Of a stretch of DNA of 39,964 nucleotides, positions 22,525-30,084 are shown piece after piece. Each line of letters starts with the position of its first letter. Position 1 is the first letter of the stretch. The position numbers were made by a program, and so were the translations under genes. The notes beneath the pieces were generated by a model. That model searched no databases and was not told the DNA's origin. It worked only from the letters and a program-made list of their open reading frames with translations. The stretch comes from CATOSD01 sp034422735 (GTDB lineage: Bacteria; Chloroflexota; Dehalococcoidia; Lucifugimonadales; CATOSD01). The stretch spans positions 1 to 39,964 of the forward strand of contig DAOUJL010000006.1 of NCBI GenBank assembly GCA_034422735.1, given 5' to 3'.

Positions 22525-23604
22525 CTACAGCGAATAGTGTTCCCTCGCCGCGAGATGCGCCGGATCGTCCAACCTGAACGTGTCCGGATTCCTCCCCCTG
22601 TCAAGCGCGAGCCAGTACGTGAAGAGTTGCAGCGGTACCACATAGACTATCGGCGACAGATCCTCGGGCGTCCTCGGCAAGGCGATCACCGCGTCTGCAA
22701 CGCCTGACATCCCAACGTCCCCCTCTTCCACCAGCGCCGCCAGTCCGGCCCCCGTCGCTTTCACAGCCCTGCCAATATCGAGTGACCTCTCATATCCCGG
22801 CCCCGGAGGTGAGATCAGCGTAACCGCACACCCCGGCCCGGTCGCGACGAAGGGCCCGTGTAGAAACTGCTCCAACTGGAAGGCGGTGGTCACGTCGTAG
22901 GCTGCCTCGTTGATCTTCAGAGCCGTTTCGTAAGCGGAAGCGGTGTTCGGTCCCCAACCCGCGAAGCAGTACCAGCCAAAGTCTCGGAAGTCCTCTACCA
23001 GTTCCCGCACCTCGTCCTCGCGCTCCAGGGCCTTGGCCACGGCGTCGGGCAGAGTCGCCAACTCCCTGCCCAGCAGCTCGCCGCCAGGGGCGCGTGAGGC
23101 GGTCAAGGCCAGCGCGGTCATCGCCCCCGTATGGCTTACGGTGAACGCTGACGACCTGTCTCGATAGGTCGTCCTTACGACAACGTCCGCCTGCTCCAAC
23201 CTCGCCTCGGAAGACAGAGATGTGACGATGGCCGTCATCGCCCCTGACCCCCTCGCGAGTTCCAACACGTCTGAGGAGTACCGTTTCGTCCCGGTGTGAG
23301 CCATCACGATCACCAGGTCCTCGTTCGTGAGCCGCGGCGGATAAGAGACAAACTCGAACGAATGCACCGCTCGCGTCTCCACCAGCCCTGCCAATCTGAA
23401 GAGATGTTCGCCTACGAGCGCGGCGTGCCAGGACGTGCCGATGCCGCACACGTGAACCCTTCTCGCCCTCGACGCCAGCGCGGCCAGTTCGCCCGCCGCC
23501 TGTCCCTGGGACTCCAGAATCCCGGCTATGGCTTCAGGCTGGTCCCGAATGCAGTCGTGCATGTAATAGGGATGCTCTTGCCGACGTGCTGGTCGGTTTG
23601 TCAT
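22525..23604 (-). CDS. Two-SIS-domain sugar-phosphate isomerase homologue (GlmS isomerase-like)
   Basis: This 359-residue protein carries two SIS domains. The first begins VHVCGIGTSWHAALVGEHL, with MAHTGTKRYSSDVL as the phosphate-binding segment. The second begins YCFAGWGPNTASAYETALK. The linker to the catalytic part keeps the GlmS isomerase Glu (KINEAAY) and His (LHGPF). There is no glutaminase domain and no N-terminal nucleophilic Cys, and the GlmS C-terminal Lys region is replaced (AAREHYSL). It is thus a stand-alone isomerase, deaminase or deglycase of phosphorylated amino sugars; the substrate cannot be read from sequence. ATG start with AGGAG seven bases upstream. It follows the peroxiredoxin-like gene by 123 bases. 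Confidence 0.88.
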   Translation of the reverse strand: MTNRPARRQEHPYYMHDCIRDQPEAIAGILESQGQAAGELAALASRARRVHVCGIGTSWHAALVGEHLFRLAGLVETRAVHSFEFVSYPPRLTNEDLVIVMAHTGTKRYSSDVLELARGSGAMTAIVTSLSSEARLEQADVVVRTTYRDRSSAFTVSHTGAMTALALTASRAPGGELLGRELATLPDAVAKALEREDEVRELVEDFRDFGWYCFAGWGPNTASAYETALKINEAAYDVTTAFQLEQFLHGPFVATGPGCAVTLISPPGPGYERSLDIGRAVKATGAGLAALVEEGDVGMSGVADAVIALPRTPEDLSPIVYVVPLQLFTYWLALDRGRNPDTFRLDDPAHLAAREHYSL

Positions 23605-23727
23605 CTTCTCGCTCCTGAAAGCCAGGCACCGTCACGCGGGCCAGCGTCGCGACCCTGCACTTGCCCTATCGCGGAGGGTGGGCGCCCGACTCGTCGCGCG
23701 TCCCCGGGACCAGCCCGCCGCCGTGGA

Positions 23728-24207
23728 CTACCGCCGCTCCCTGTTCCTGATAAACACCGTCGCCTCCTCCACGTCCATCCGACCGATGGGGCCGGATGCG
23801 TACAGCGACCCCAGGACGATTCCCCGCCGCAACAGAAACTCCGTGGGCTGCACGTAACGCCCGTGCCGGGCGTCCTCCGTCCACCACGCCGCGAGCGGCT
23901 CCACGCTTTCGGGGGTCACTCCATAGGCTATCGGAAAGCTTAGCCCCACCTCTTCAGCCATGCGCGCGGCCGTCTCGCGGTCCTCCACGGTGGCCCCGAT
24001 GACGGATACGCCGAGCTGTTCCAGTTCATCCAACTTATGCTGGTAGGCGGCCAACTGCCGTCTGCAATACGGTCACCACTCGCCCCGGTAAAACAGCAGC
24101 GCGAGGTACCGGCTCGAAATCTGGTCCGGAAGCGTCAACTTCGAGCCATCCGTGAGATTCAGCTCGATTGTTGGAAAGCGGTCGCCCTGTTTCAACTTTT
24201 CGGCCAT
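23728..24207 (-). CDS. Peroxiredoxin-like selenoprotein candidate (in-frame UGA at codon 45, WUPYC)
   Basis: Translation starts at the ATG at 24207, preceded by AAGGAGG with six bases of spacing, and reads MAEKLKQGDRFPTIELNLTD, a normal AhpC/TSA-type beginning. The frame continues to YLALLFYRGEW, then TGA (24073-24075), then PYCRRQLAAYQ, and stops normally at 23728, giving 159 residues if UGA is read. Relatives carry W-C-P-Y-C here, so the UGA replaces exactly the first, reactive Cys of the CxxC motif. Conservation is good on both sides, the ribosome binding site is strong and a bSECIS-like hairpin follows. UxxC peroxiredoxin-like selenoproteins are an established bacterial family. The likely role is thiol-dependent reduction of peroxides in the cytosol. 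Ordinary gene calling would give only the part from a TTG at 24054. Alternatives are a TGC-to-TGA sequencing error or a recent nonsense mutation. Confidence 0.82.
24042..24075 (-). promoter_or_regulatory. Candidate bacterial SECIS stem-loop
   Basis: Immediately 3' of the UGA the mRNA can fold as CGGC (24060-24057), loop AGUUG (24056-24052), GCCG (24051-24048). The stem extends below an A/C mismatch by G62-C46 and A63-U45, with a further G65-C43 pair possible. The apical loop begins 16 bases after the UGA and has G as its second base. As I recall the general bacterial SECIS model, it needs a small loop with a G in its first two positions roughly 16-37 bases after the UGA, so this fits at the near limit. 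Pairing was done by eye. Confidence 0.55.
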
Positions 24208-24327
24208 GGTAGTCCTCCTTCAAACAAGGTCGGCGGCCCATGCACTTTCAGGATACCACACCCGCCTCTCCGCGCAGCGAACACCCACTCTAGCCGCAAT
24301 CCGAATACACCGTCGCAGCAGACCAGT

Positions 24328-25203
24328 CTACTGCCCCGGCGGTCCCATCATGCTGGCGCCGCACGTGAACGCCGCCTCGAAAAACGCCGTCGGGAACTCG
24401 CCCTCTTCCACCTGCAGAGCCTCCACGAGACCCTCCGGCCCGCCCAGCGCCTCGAGCACGCACTTCAGGTTCTCGATCTCCTCGGGCCGCGCGCCGAGTC
24501 TTGAGCTCGCCGTTTGCAGCTCCTCATCATTCAGGCACGACAACGCGAGCACGAAAAGGCCCATACCCTCTACCGCTGCGGTCTCGTCTTCCCCGCTTGC
24601 GGCAAGCATAATCCCCAACACGTCCAACTCGGCGGCGCCCGCCCGGATACAGGCCGAGCTTTCCACACTGAGTGAGCTACCCGGCTCCATGACGCCTGCA
24701 AGGAACATCCGCAGCACCGTATCCCGCTCCAGGCAGGCGGAAAGTGTCGTTACGCCTTGTCCAGAAGGCGTTTCTGGGCTGAGAAACAGCGCCATGAGTT
24801 GCTCGGAATCTAAGCTCCCTTCGACGCAGGCCCGTTCCGACTCCGACAGGCCGGACAGGAAAGCCTCCCGGTCCGTAGGATCAAGCGCCCCGAGCTGCCC
24901 TTCACCGCTCATGGCCCCGGAAGGCTCAGGCGTCTGGGTCGGCGCCACGGTCGGCACGGGCGTGGCGGGCGCGCTGGCAGGCAATGGCGTGGCCGTCGCG
25001 GTTGGCGCAGGCACTGGCGTCGCCGTGGGCGCCGGCGTCGCAGTCGGCTCGGGAGTGGCAGTCGGCTCGGGCATGGCAGTAGCCGTTGGCGCAGACGTGG
25101 GTGCCGCGGTAGGAACCGGCGTGGGCGAGTCCTCCGTCGAACACGCCAGCAGCACGAATCCGGAGATAGCGATGATTAGCAGAAGCCTCAATGTCCTTCT
25201 CAC
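24328..25203 (-). CDS. Cys-rich lipoprotein with Pro/Thr linker, function unknown
   Basis: The signal peptide RRTLRLLLIIAISGFVLLAC ends in lipobox LLAC. About 75 residues of Thr-Pro-Ala repeats follow, a flexible cell-surface tether. The remaining about 190 residues are predicted mainly helical and acidic, with six further Cys (in ERACVEG, SACLERD, SACIRAG, LSCLNDE, LKCVLEA, FTCGASM), an even number compatible with three disulphides. I recognise no family. A GTG at 25203 is preferred as start because it gives an ideal short lipoprotein signal; a TTG at 25221 in the same frame is also possible, and neither has a clear ribosome binding site. It lies upstream of the peroxiredoxin-like gene on the same strand, 120 bases apart, and diverges from the membrane-protein gene. 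Confidence 0.85.
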   Translation of the reverse strand: MRRTLRLLLIIAISGFVLLACSTEDSPTPVPTAAPTSAPTATAMPEPTATPEPTATPAPTATPVPAPTATATPLPASAPATPVPTVAPTQTPEPSGAMSGEGQLGALDPTDREAFLSGLSESERACVEGSLDSEQLMALFLSPETPSGQGVTTLSACLERDTVLRMFLAGVMEPGSSLSVESSACIRAGAAELDVLGIMLAASGEDETAAVEGMGLFVLALSCLNDEELQTASSRLGARPEEIENLKCVLEALGGPEGLVEALQVEEGEFPTAFFEAAFTCGASMMGPPGQ

Positions 25204-25416
25204 CCCGTGAATGAATACCAATGTCCAGTTAGAAGTTCACATTCTTGTACAACGCCCAAATGGAACGCTACGTTAGTTCCGACGCCATTTGAACCAAGTC
25301 CCCGCTCCCCCCAGTCGTCTGCCCGGTGCATTTGTGATTTACGCATCCCACAACAGCTAGCCGCGCGTGATGCGAGGGCATACCATTATCCCCATCCAAC
25401 CCGAGGGAGCCTTATC

Positions 25417-26316
25417 ATGGTGATGCCGGAGTTCTATCTTGATTTCTGGAGAGCCTACGACGTCCTGAGACCACTGGCGCTATTCGTTGTCAGCGTCGTG
25501 ATCTACGGAGTGTTCGTATTCCACTTCTACAGATTCCTCGCGAGAAAGGACATATTCCGTCTCGATCTCAGCAAGTACAACGAGTCCGGCCACCCCGTCC
25601 TCAGGAAGACCATCTCGGTCATGCTCTACCTGGTGAAGAGCCTGGTGATGTTCCCACTCTTCGTATCCTTCTGGTTTGTCGTGTTGGCAGGCCTGCTGCT
25701 GCTGATGGGGAGGGACCAGTCCATCGACGGCATAATGCTCGGCGCAATGGGTGTGGTGGCCACGATTCGCGTGTGCGCCTACTACAAGGAGGCGCTCGCG
25801 ACGGACATCGCCAAGATTCTGCCGTTCGCTCTGCTCGGTATCATGCTGATCAACAGCTCACTGGTCCGAATCCCCGATCCGGCCCAGAGCGTCCAGGACG
25901 CGGCAACGCGGATCGAGACGGTGGTCTACTACCTGATAGCAGTGGTGGCCTTGGAATTCCTGCTTCGCATACTCTCGAGCATCATTGGACTCGTGAGGCG
26001 ACCATCCAGGAAAGAGGCGTCAGACGCGAAGGATGCCGGCGCGCGAGCGGGCGCTGTCGGTTACGCGCCCACCGAGGCTCCCTCGCCGGGTTTTGCCCGC
26101 GGCCCCTCGCACGGAGCACCGCATCCTGGAGGCTTGGGGTTCGACCGGGTCTACGGGCGGCCACAGTACGATCTGCCCGCGAACACCGGGGCCAGGGCGT
26201 TCGAATCCGGATACGCGCCGGAGAGCTTCCCAAGATGGGAGGGCACGCCAAGCCATCGCGGCAGGAAACTCATCCGGAACGGCGCGCCTTGGGATTCGCC
26301 TGAGAGCACACCCTAA
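25417..26316 (+). CDS. Multi-pass membrane protein of unknown function
   Basis: The start is the ATG at 25417 (GGGAG seven bases upstream); the frame is open further back to 25207 but that part is not protein-like. The product (299 residues) has about four to five hydrophobic segments: LALFVVSVVIYGVFVF near residue 20, VKSLVMFPLFVSFWFVVLAGLLLL near 80, ILPFALLGIML near 140, and YYLIAVVALEFLLRILSSIIGLV near 180. A cytosolic loop (FYRFLARKDIFRLDLSKYNE) separates the first two. The last about 100 residues form a Gly/Pro/Ala-rich soluble tail ending in a basic segment (SHRGRKLIRNG). I recognise no family. Its stop overlaps that of the convergent deacetylase by four bases. Confidence 0.85.
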   Translation: MVMPEFYLDFWRAYDVLRPLALFVVSVVIYGVFVFHFYRFLARKDIFRLDLSKYNESGHPVLRKTISVMLYLVKSLVMFPLFVSFWFVVLAGLLLLMGRDQSIDGIMLGAMGVVATIRVCAYYKEALATDIAKILPFALLGIMLINSSLVRIPDPAQSVQDAATRIETVVYYLIAVVALEFLLRILSSIIGLVRRPSRKEASDAKDAGARAGAVGYAPTEAPSPGFARGPSHGAPHPGGLGFDRVYGRPQYDLPANTGARAFESGYAPESFPRWEGTPSHRGRKLIRNGAPWDSPESTP

Positions 26317-27203
26317 GGATACCTCTCCAGCCACCACCGGGCGATGTCGATCCGGCGCGCGAACCAGACGCCGGGGAAACCCCGTGCGTACTCCAGGAAC
26401 CGCCGCAAGGCCACGATTCTCGAAGGCCTTCCCACAATGCGACAGTGAAGCCCCACGTTCATCATCTTAGGGTTGTTCTCTCCCTCCCGGTATAGGGTGT
26501 CGAACGTGTTTTTCATGGTCTGGTAGAAGTCCTCAGGGCTGTTCATCCCGCCACGCCAGAAGCGCGTGTCGTTCACCTCGAGCGAGTACGGCACCACCAG
26601 CCACTTCCTGCCATCTACCTGCACGTAGTACGGAATGTCGTCGTTGTACGCCATGCAGTCGTAAACGAAACCGCCCTCCTCCACTACCAGCTCCCGCGTG
26701 TTGACGCTCGGGCCGTACCTGACGTACCAGCCCAGCGGACGCTCCCCCGTCGTCTTTTCGAGGGACTCCACCGTCTTGCGGATCGCCTCGCGCTCCGCCT
26801 CACGGCTCATCTTGAAGTACTCCTCCCAGCGGTAGCCGTGACCGAAAACCTCGTGCCCACGCTCTACGATCGCGCGGCCCACTTCCGGGTTTCGCTCAAC
26901 CGCCAGGGCGCAGCAGAAGAACGTCGACTTGACGCTGAACTCGTCCAGCAGGTCCATGATCCGCCACACGCCCACCCGGCTCCCGTACTCGAAGAACGAC
27001 TCGTTGGCCAGGTCGCGATCGCCCTCCGGAACGGGCGAAGGCACCTCGTTGTTCGTTTCGTGCCCGGCGTCGCCGTCGAGCGTGGAGTACTCGGACCCCT
27101 CCTCGTAATTCACCACCACGGATATCGCGATGCGCGCTCCGTTCGGCCATTCCACCCGTGGCGGATTCGCCCCGTATCCGATCAGGTCTCGTTCCGTTGC
27201 CAT
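26313..27203 (-). CDS. Polysaccharide deacetylase-family protein, PuuE allantoinase-like
   Basis: The N-terminus RDLIGYGANPPRVEWPNGAR followed by VVNYEEGSE is characteristic of the PuuE/allantoinase branch of the polysaccharide-deacetylase (NodB) fold. SVKSTFFCCALAVERNPEV, GHEVFGHGYRWEEY and a C-terminal TLYREG/VGLHCRIVGRPSR region complete the barrel. Family members hydrolyse allantoin in purine degradation or deacetylate N-acetyl sugars; this protein has no signal peptide, which favours a cytosolic small-molecule substrate. No other ureide gene is nearby, and the NCS2-like permease in this window has altered binding residues, so purine use is unproven. The ATG at 27203 is chosen because AGGAGG lies nine bases upstream; an ATG at 27212 directly abuts the same AGGAGG. 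Length 296 residues, normal. Confidence 0.88.
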   Translation of the reverse strand: MATERDLIGYGANPPRVEWPNGARIAISVVVNYEEGSEYSTLDGDAGHETNNEVPSPVPEGDRDLANESFFEYGSRVGVWRIMDLLDEFSVKSTFFCCALAVERNPEVGRAIVERGHEVFGHGYRWEEYFKMSREAEREAIRKTVESLEKTTGERPLGWYVRYGPSVNTRELVVEEGGFVYDCMAYNDDIPYYVQVDGRKWLVVPYSLEVNDTRFWRGGMNSPEDFYQTMKNTFDTLYREGENNPKMMNVGLHCRIVGRPSRIVALRRFLEYARGFPGVWFARRIDIARWWLERYP

Positions 27204-27251
27204 ATGAACCATCCTCCTCTTGCTCCGGCTCGGGCCCTACCCCACCGCCGT

Positions 27252-29870
27252 CTACTGCGACGAGGAGCCCGGATACACCAACGCGAAGTCGCCGGTGCTG
27301 TTGAGTCGCACACTCGCGCTTACCGGCCTGGTGCCGCCAACGCTGAAGCTGAACGCGTGCTCCCGCCAGTGTTCACCGGGCGCGTCACGCACCAGCAGTT
27401 TCAATTCGCCGTTCAGGTAGTGCCGGTACAGTTCAGCCAGTCCCCCGGATTCCGCTATCAGCACCGGGGACAGCTCGACTCTAAGGTCCATAGGCCTGAG
27501 CAGTCTCGCTCGTTCCACGGCATCCCCGTCATCTCCAACAATCTCGACTCTCAAACACTCGAGCAACGCGCCAGGCGCGGCGCCTGCCTCACCCGGTTCG
27601 CCGCAGTTCCCCGCATCGGCGGACACCCTTACGCTGAACTCGCTGTCCCACGACTCCGCCTCAAATGTCAGCGCCGTGCGGCCCACTTGCACCACCGTTC
27701 TCGCGTCCGCCGCCACCTCGGCCTCCACCTCCATCGGCCTCGTTGTACCCGCGGCCGCCTCCGACGGGAAGCTGTCGCCTATGCTACTGAGAGCGGCTAC
27801 CCGATAGTAGCGCGTCGTCTCGGCGTCCAATGTCGTGTCATAGTATGTCGTGTTGGTCGAACCGGTATCGTCGATCAGATCGGCCCATTCGCCGTCGCCG
27901 GTCGGCGACCACTCCACGCGGTAGCCTGTCGTTCTCACCGTCGTCGTCGAAGCGTCCGGCTTCCAGGAAAGCTCCACGGTGTCCGCGCCCCAGACCCTTG
28001 CCGACACTCCGGAAGGCGCGTTGGGAGCCGGGACGTACTCCACTCTCACCCCCCTTCGCCTCAGCTCGCTGATATGCGTCGTCAACGACTCTTCGTTCAG
28101 GGGGTTGCCGCTCAGCTTGACCCTGTCGCCTCTCCCAAGTCCCTCGTTGTCCGGGAGCGGTGACGCGTCCTCGATGTCGTTGCCGAAGATGTGCAGCAAC
28201 TCCAGGCTGTTGAGGCCGGAGAGCGGCGACACGTCGGTTATCAAGTTCAATCCCAGGTGAAGCTCCCTCAAGCTCGCCAGCTCCGAGAGGGGCGACACGT
28301 CGGAAACCCGGTTGCTGTAGATGTGCAGATTCTCCAGCTTGGTCAGGCCCGCGAGCGGAGACAGGTCCTCGATCTCATTGAGGTAGATGTGCAGAAGGGT
28401 GAGATTTTCCAGTCCCGCTAACGGCGACACGTCCGCAATCGCGTTCCGCTCGAGGTGTAGCTCCTCCATGTCCGTCAGTCCCGCCAGCGGCGAAATGTCC
28501 ACCACCTCGTTGCCGTAGAGATGCAACAGCTTGAGGCTGGTCAAACCGGACAGCGGGGACAGGTCCTCTATCTCGCAGTTCCACATGTACAGCCGTTCCA
28601 GTCTTTCCAGATTCGCACCTGAAAGGGGCGTGAGATCCGAAATCGGATTCTCGCCCAGGGCAATCTCCTCCAGGTTGACGAGGCCGGATATAGGCGACAA
28701 GTCCTCGATGTCGTTGCTGAAGAAGTGCAACTCCTTCAGGCCTGTCAGCCCCGAAAGCGGGGAGAGGTCGGAGATGTCCTGCCCTTCGACGTGGAGTTCA
28801 GTCAGATTCACGAGTTTTGCCAACGGCCCGATATCCGTGAGTACATACGTCTCCGGATCAGAGTAGTACTTCCCGACGTCCAGCCGTTCCAATGGCGTCA
28901 GCCCCTGTATGTGCACCAGGTCGTCGTCGGTCAGCTTGTTGTCGCTTATGTCCAGTTCCCTCAGTCCTGTCAGCACCTCCAAGGGGCTGAAGTCCTCTAT
29001 TTCGTTGTTCCACAGTTCCAGCGTCTCCAGATTGCTGAGGTGCGCCAGGGGCGAAATGTCCGAAACGGAGCCCCAGTTCAGCACAAGCTCGGTCAGTCCG
29101 GATAGGCCGGCCAGCGGCGAGACGTCGCTCACCGAACTCCGCGTAACGTGTAGCGACTCCAGGTTCGTCAGGCGCGCCAGGGGATGAACCCCTGTGATCG
29201 ACGCCCCGCTCACGAACAGCTCCGTCAGCCCCGTCATGCGCGACAGCACCGCCAGGTCCTCATCGTCGAGGTTGTTGCTCCACAGATGCAGGATCTCCAG
29301 TTTCGGCACATCCAGCAAGGGTTCGACGTCCGAGATGGCGTTCCCACCCAGGTGCAGTTCGTACAGAGACTCCAGTCCCCTGAGCGGCTCCACGCTGGTG
29401 ATGATGTTCTCCCAGAGCTCCAACACTTCCAGCTTGTCGAGACCCGCAATCGGCGAGAGGTCCCAGATGGAATTCTCGTACAGGCTCAGCTTGGTGACGT
29501 TCGTGGCGTGCTCCAATCCCCTGATGCTCAGGATCCGCGTTCCCGTCGCGGCAAACGAGGTCAGCGACGCCATGTCGCCGACGGTTATGGGCTGACCCTC
29601 ACTCTTGCCAAACTCCCCCTCCAGTGCGGCCCGCAAGTTTGGGTCGGGAATTTCTACCACCGTGCTGGTAGAGACTGGCTCAGAAATCAGGACTGGAACC
29701 GGGGAAGTACCGCTGCCGCTGTCTTGCGCCGTTACCGCCCGGGGCGAGGCCGTTAGCAGTATGGTCGCCAGTCCCAGCGCCATCGCCGCCAGGACAACGT
29801 AACCGGCCCGTAGCCGTCCCCGCCTTTTGCCACCGTCGACTAACCCCGATGGCACAGTTCCGTTCCACAT
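27252..29870 (-). CDS. Exported leucine-rich-repeat protein with fibronectin III domain
   Basis: This 872-residue protein has a signal peptide or anchor (VVLAAMALGLATILLTASPRAVTAQ), a cap (EIPDPNLRAALEGEFG), then 20 leucine-rich repeats of mostly 22 residues with the internalin-like pattern L-x-x-L-x-L-x-x-N-x-I-x-D-x-SPLAGL (about 105-565). A half-repeat cap, a fibronectin type III domain (about 595-690: SGVSARVWGADTVELSW, YRVEWSP, YYRVAALSS) and a C-terminal beta-rich domain follow, containing a Cys pair (NCGEPGE and LLECLRVE). There is no LPXTG or C-terminal helix, so it is probably secreted or anchored by the N-terminus. Such proteins bind proteins or glycans outside the cell. ATG start with GGAGG nine bases upstream. 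It is a single gene, divergent from the YbaY-type lipoprotein. Confidence 0.94.
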   Translation of the reverse strand: MWNGTVPSGLVDGGKRRGRLRAGYVVLAAMALGLATILLTASPRAVTAQDSGSGTSPVPVLISEPVSTSTVVEIPDPNLRAALEGEFGKSEGQPITVGDMASLTSFAATGTRILSIRGLEHATNVTKLSLYENSIWDLSPIAGLDKLEVLELWENIITSVEPLRGLESLYELHLGGNAISDVEPLLDVPKLEILHLWSNNLDDEDLAVLSRMTGLTELFVSGASITGVHPLARLTNLESLHVTRSSVSDVSPLAGLSGLTELVLNWGSVSDISPLAHLSNLETLELWNNEIEDFSPLEVLTGLRELDISDNKLTDDDLVHIQGLTPLERLDVGKYYSDPETYVLTDIGPLAKLVNLTELHVEGQDISDLSPLSGLTGLKELHFFSNDIEDLSPISGLVNLEEIALGENPISDLTPLSGANLERLERLYMWNCEIEDLSPLSGLTSLKLLHLYGNEVVDISPLAGLTDMEELHLERNAIADVSPLAGLENLTLLHIYLNEIEDLSPLAGLTKLENLHIYSNRVSDVSPLSELASLRELHLGLNLITDVSPLSGLNSLELLHIFGNDIEDASPLPDNEGLGRGDRVKLSGNPLNEESLTTHISELRRRGVRVEYVPAPNAPSGVSARVWGADTVELSWKPDASTTTVRTTGYRVEWSPTGDGEWADLIDDTGSTNTTYYDTTLDAETTRYYRVAALSSIGDSFPSEAAAGTTRPMEVEAEVAADARTVVQVGRTALTFEAESWDSEFSVRVSADAGNCGEPGEAGAAPGALLECLRVEIVGDDGDAVERARLLRPMDLRVELSPVLIAESGGLAELYRHYLNGELKLLVRDAPGEHWREHAFSFSVGGTRPVSASVRLNSTGDFALVYPGSSSQ

Positions 29871-30084
29871 CTAGAACAACCTCCAACTTCCTGGTAGGCC
29901 TCAACAGCCTTCGAACGTCTCACAACATTGTACCTGTTTGAGACAAGGCTATGCATGGTTCGGAAACTGGCCACCACCAACACTGGAACGAACTTCGTGT
30001 GCTCTTTAGAATTCGAAATCGGGATGGGTAGACTACATCGTCGGAGAGTCATCGAATGACCGCTACCACAGGAGAGATTGACCC
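29871..30084. other. Divergent intergenic region
   Basis: This 214-base spacer holds the promoters of the LRR gene (minus) and the YbaY-type gene (plus). For the plus gene the best candidate is TTTAGA, 18 bases, TAGACT, around 30004-30033, about four of six matches in each hexamer. Nothing convincing was found for the minus gene. No RNA gene is seen. Confidence 0.3.

Noticed and set aside
23728..24054. A 108-residue protein starting at a TTG at 24054
   Set aside because: This start lacks a ribosome binding site and would remove the first beta strands and active site of the peroxiredoxin fold; the real start is at 24207 with UGA read through.
28190..29480. Regularly spaced 66-base DNA repeats
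   Set aside because: They are the 22-residue leucine-rich repeats of the exported protein, not a regulatory or CRISPR array.
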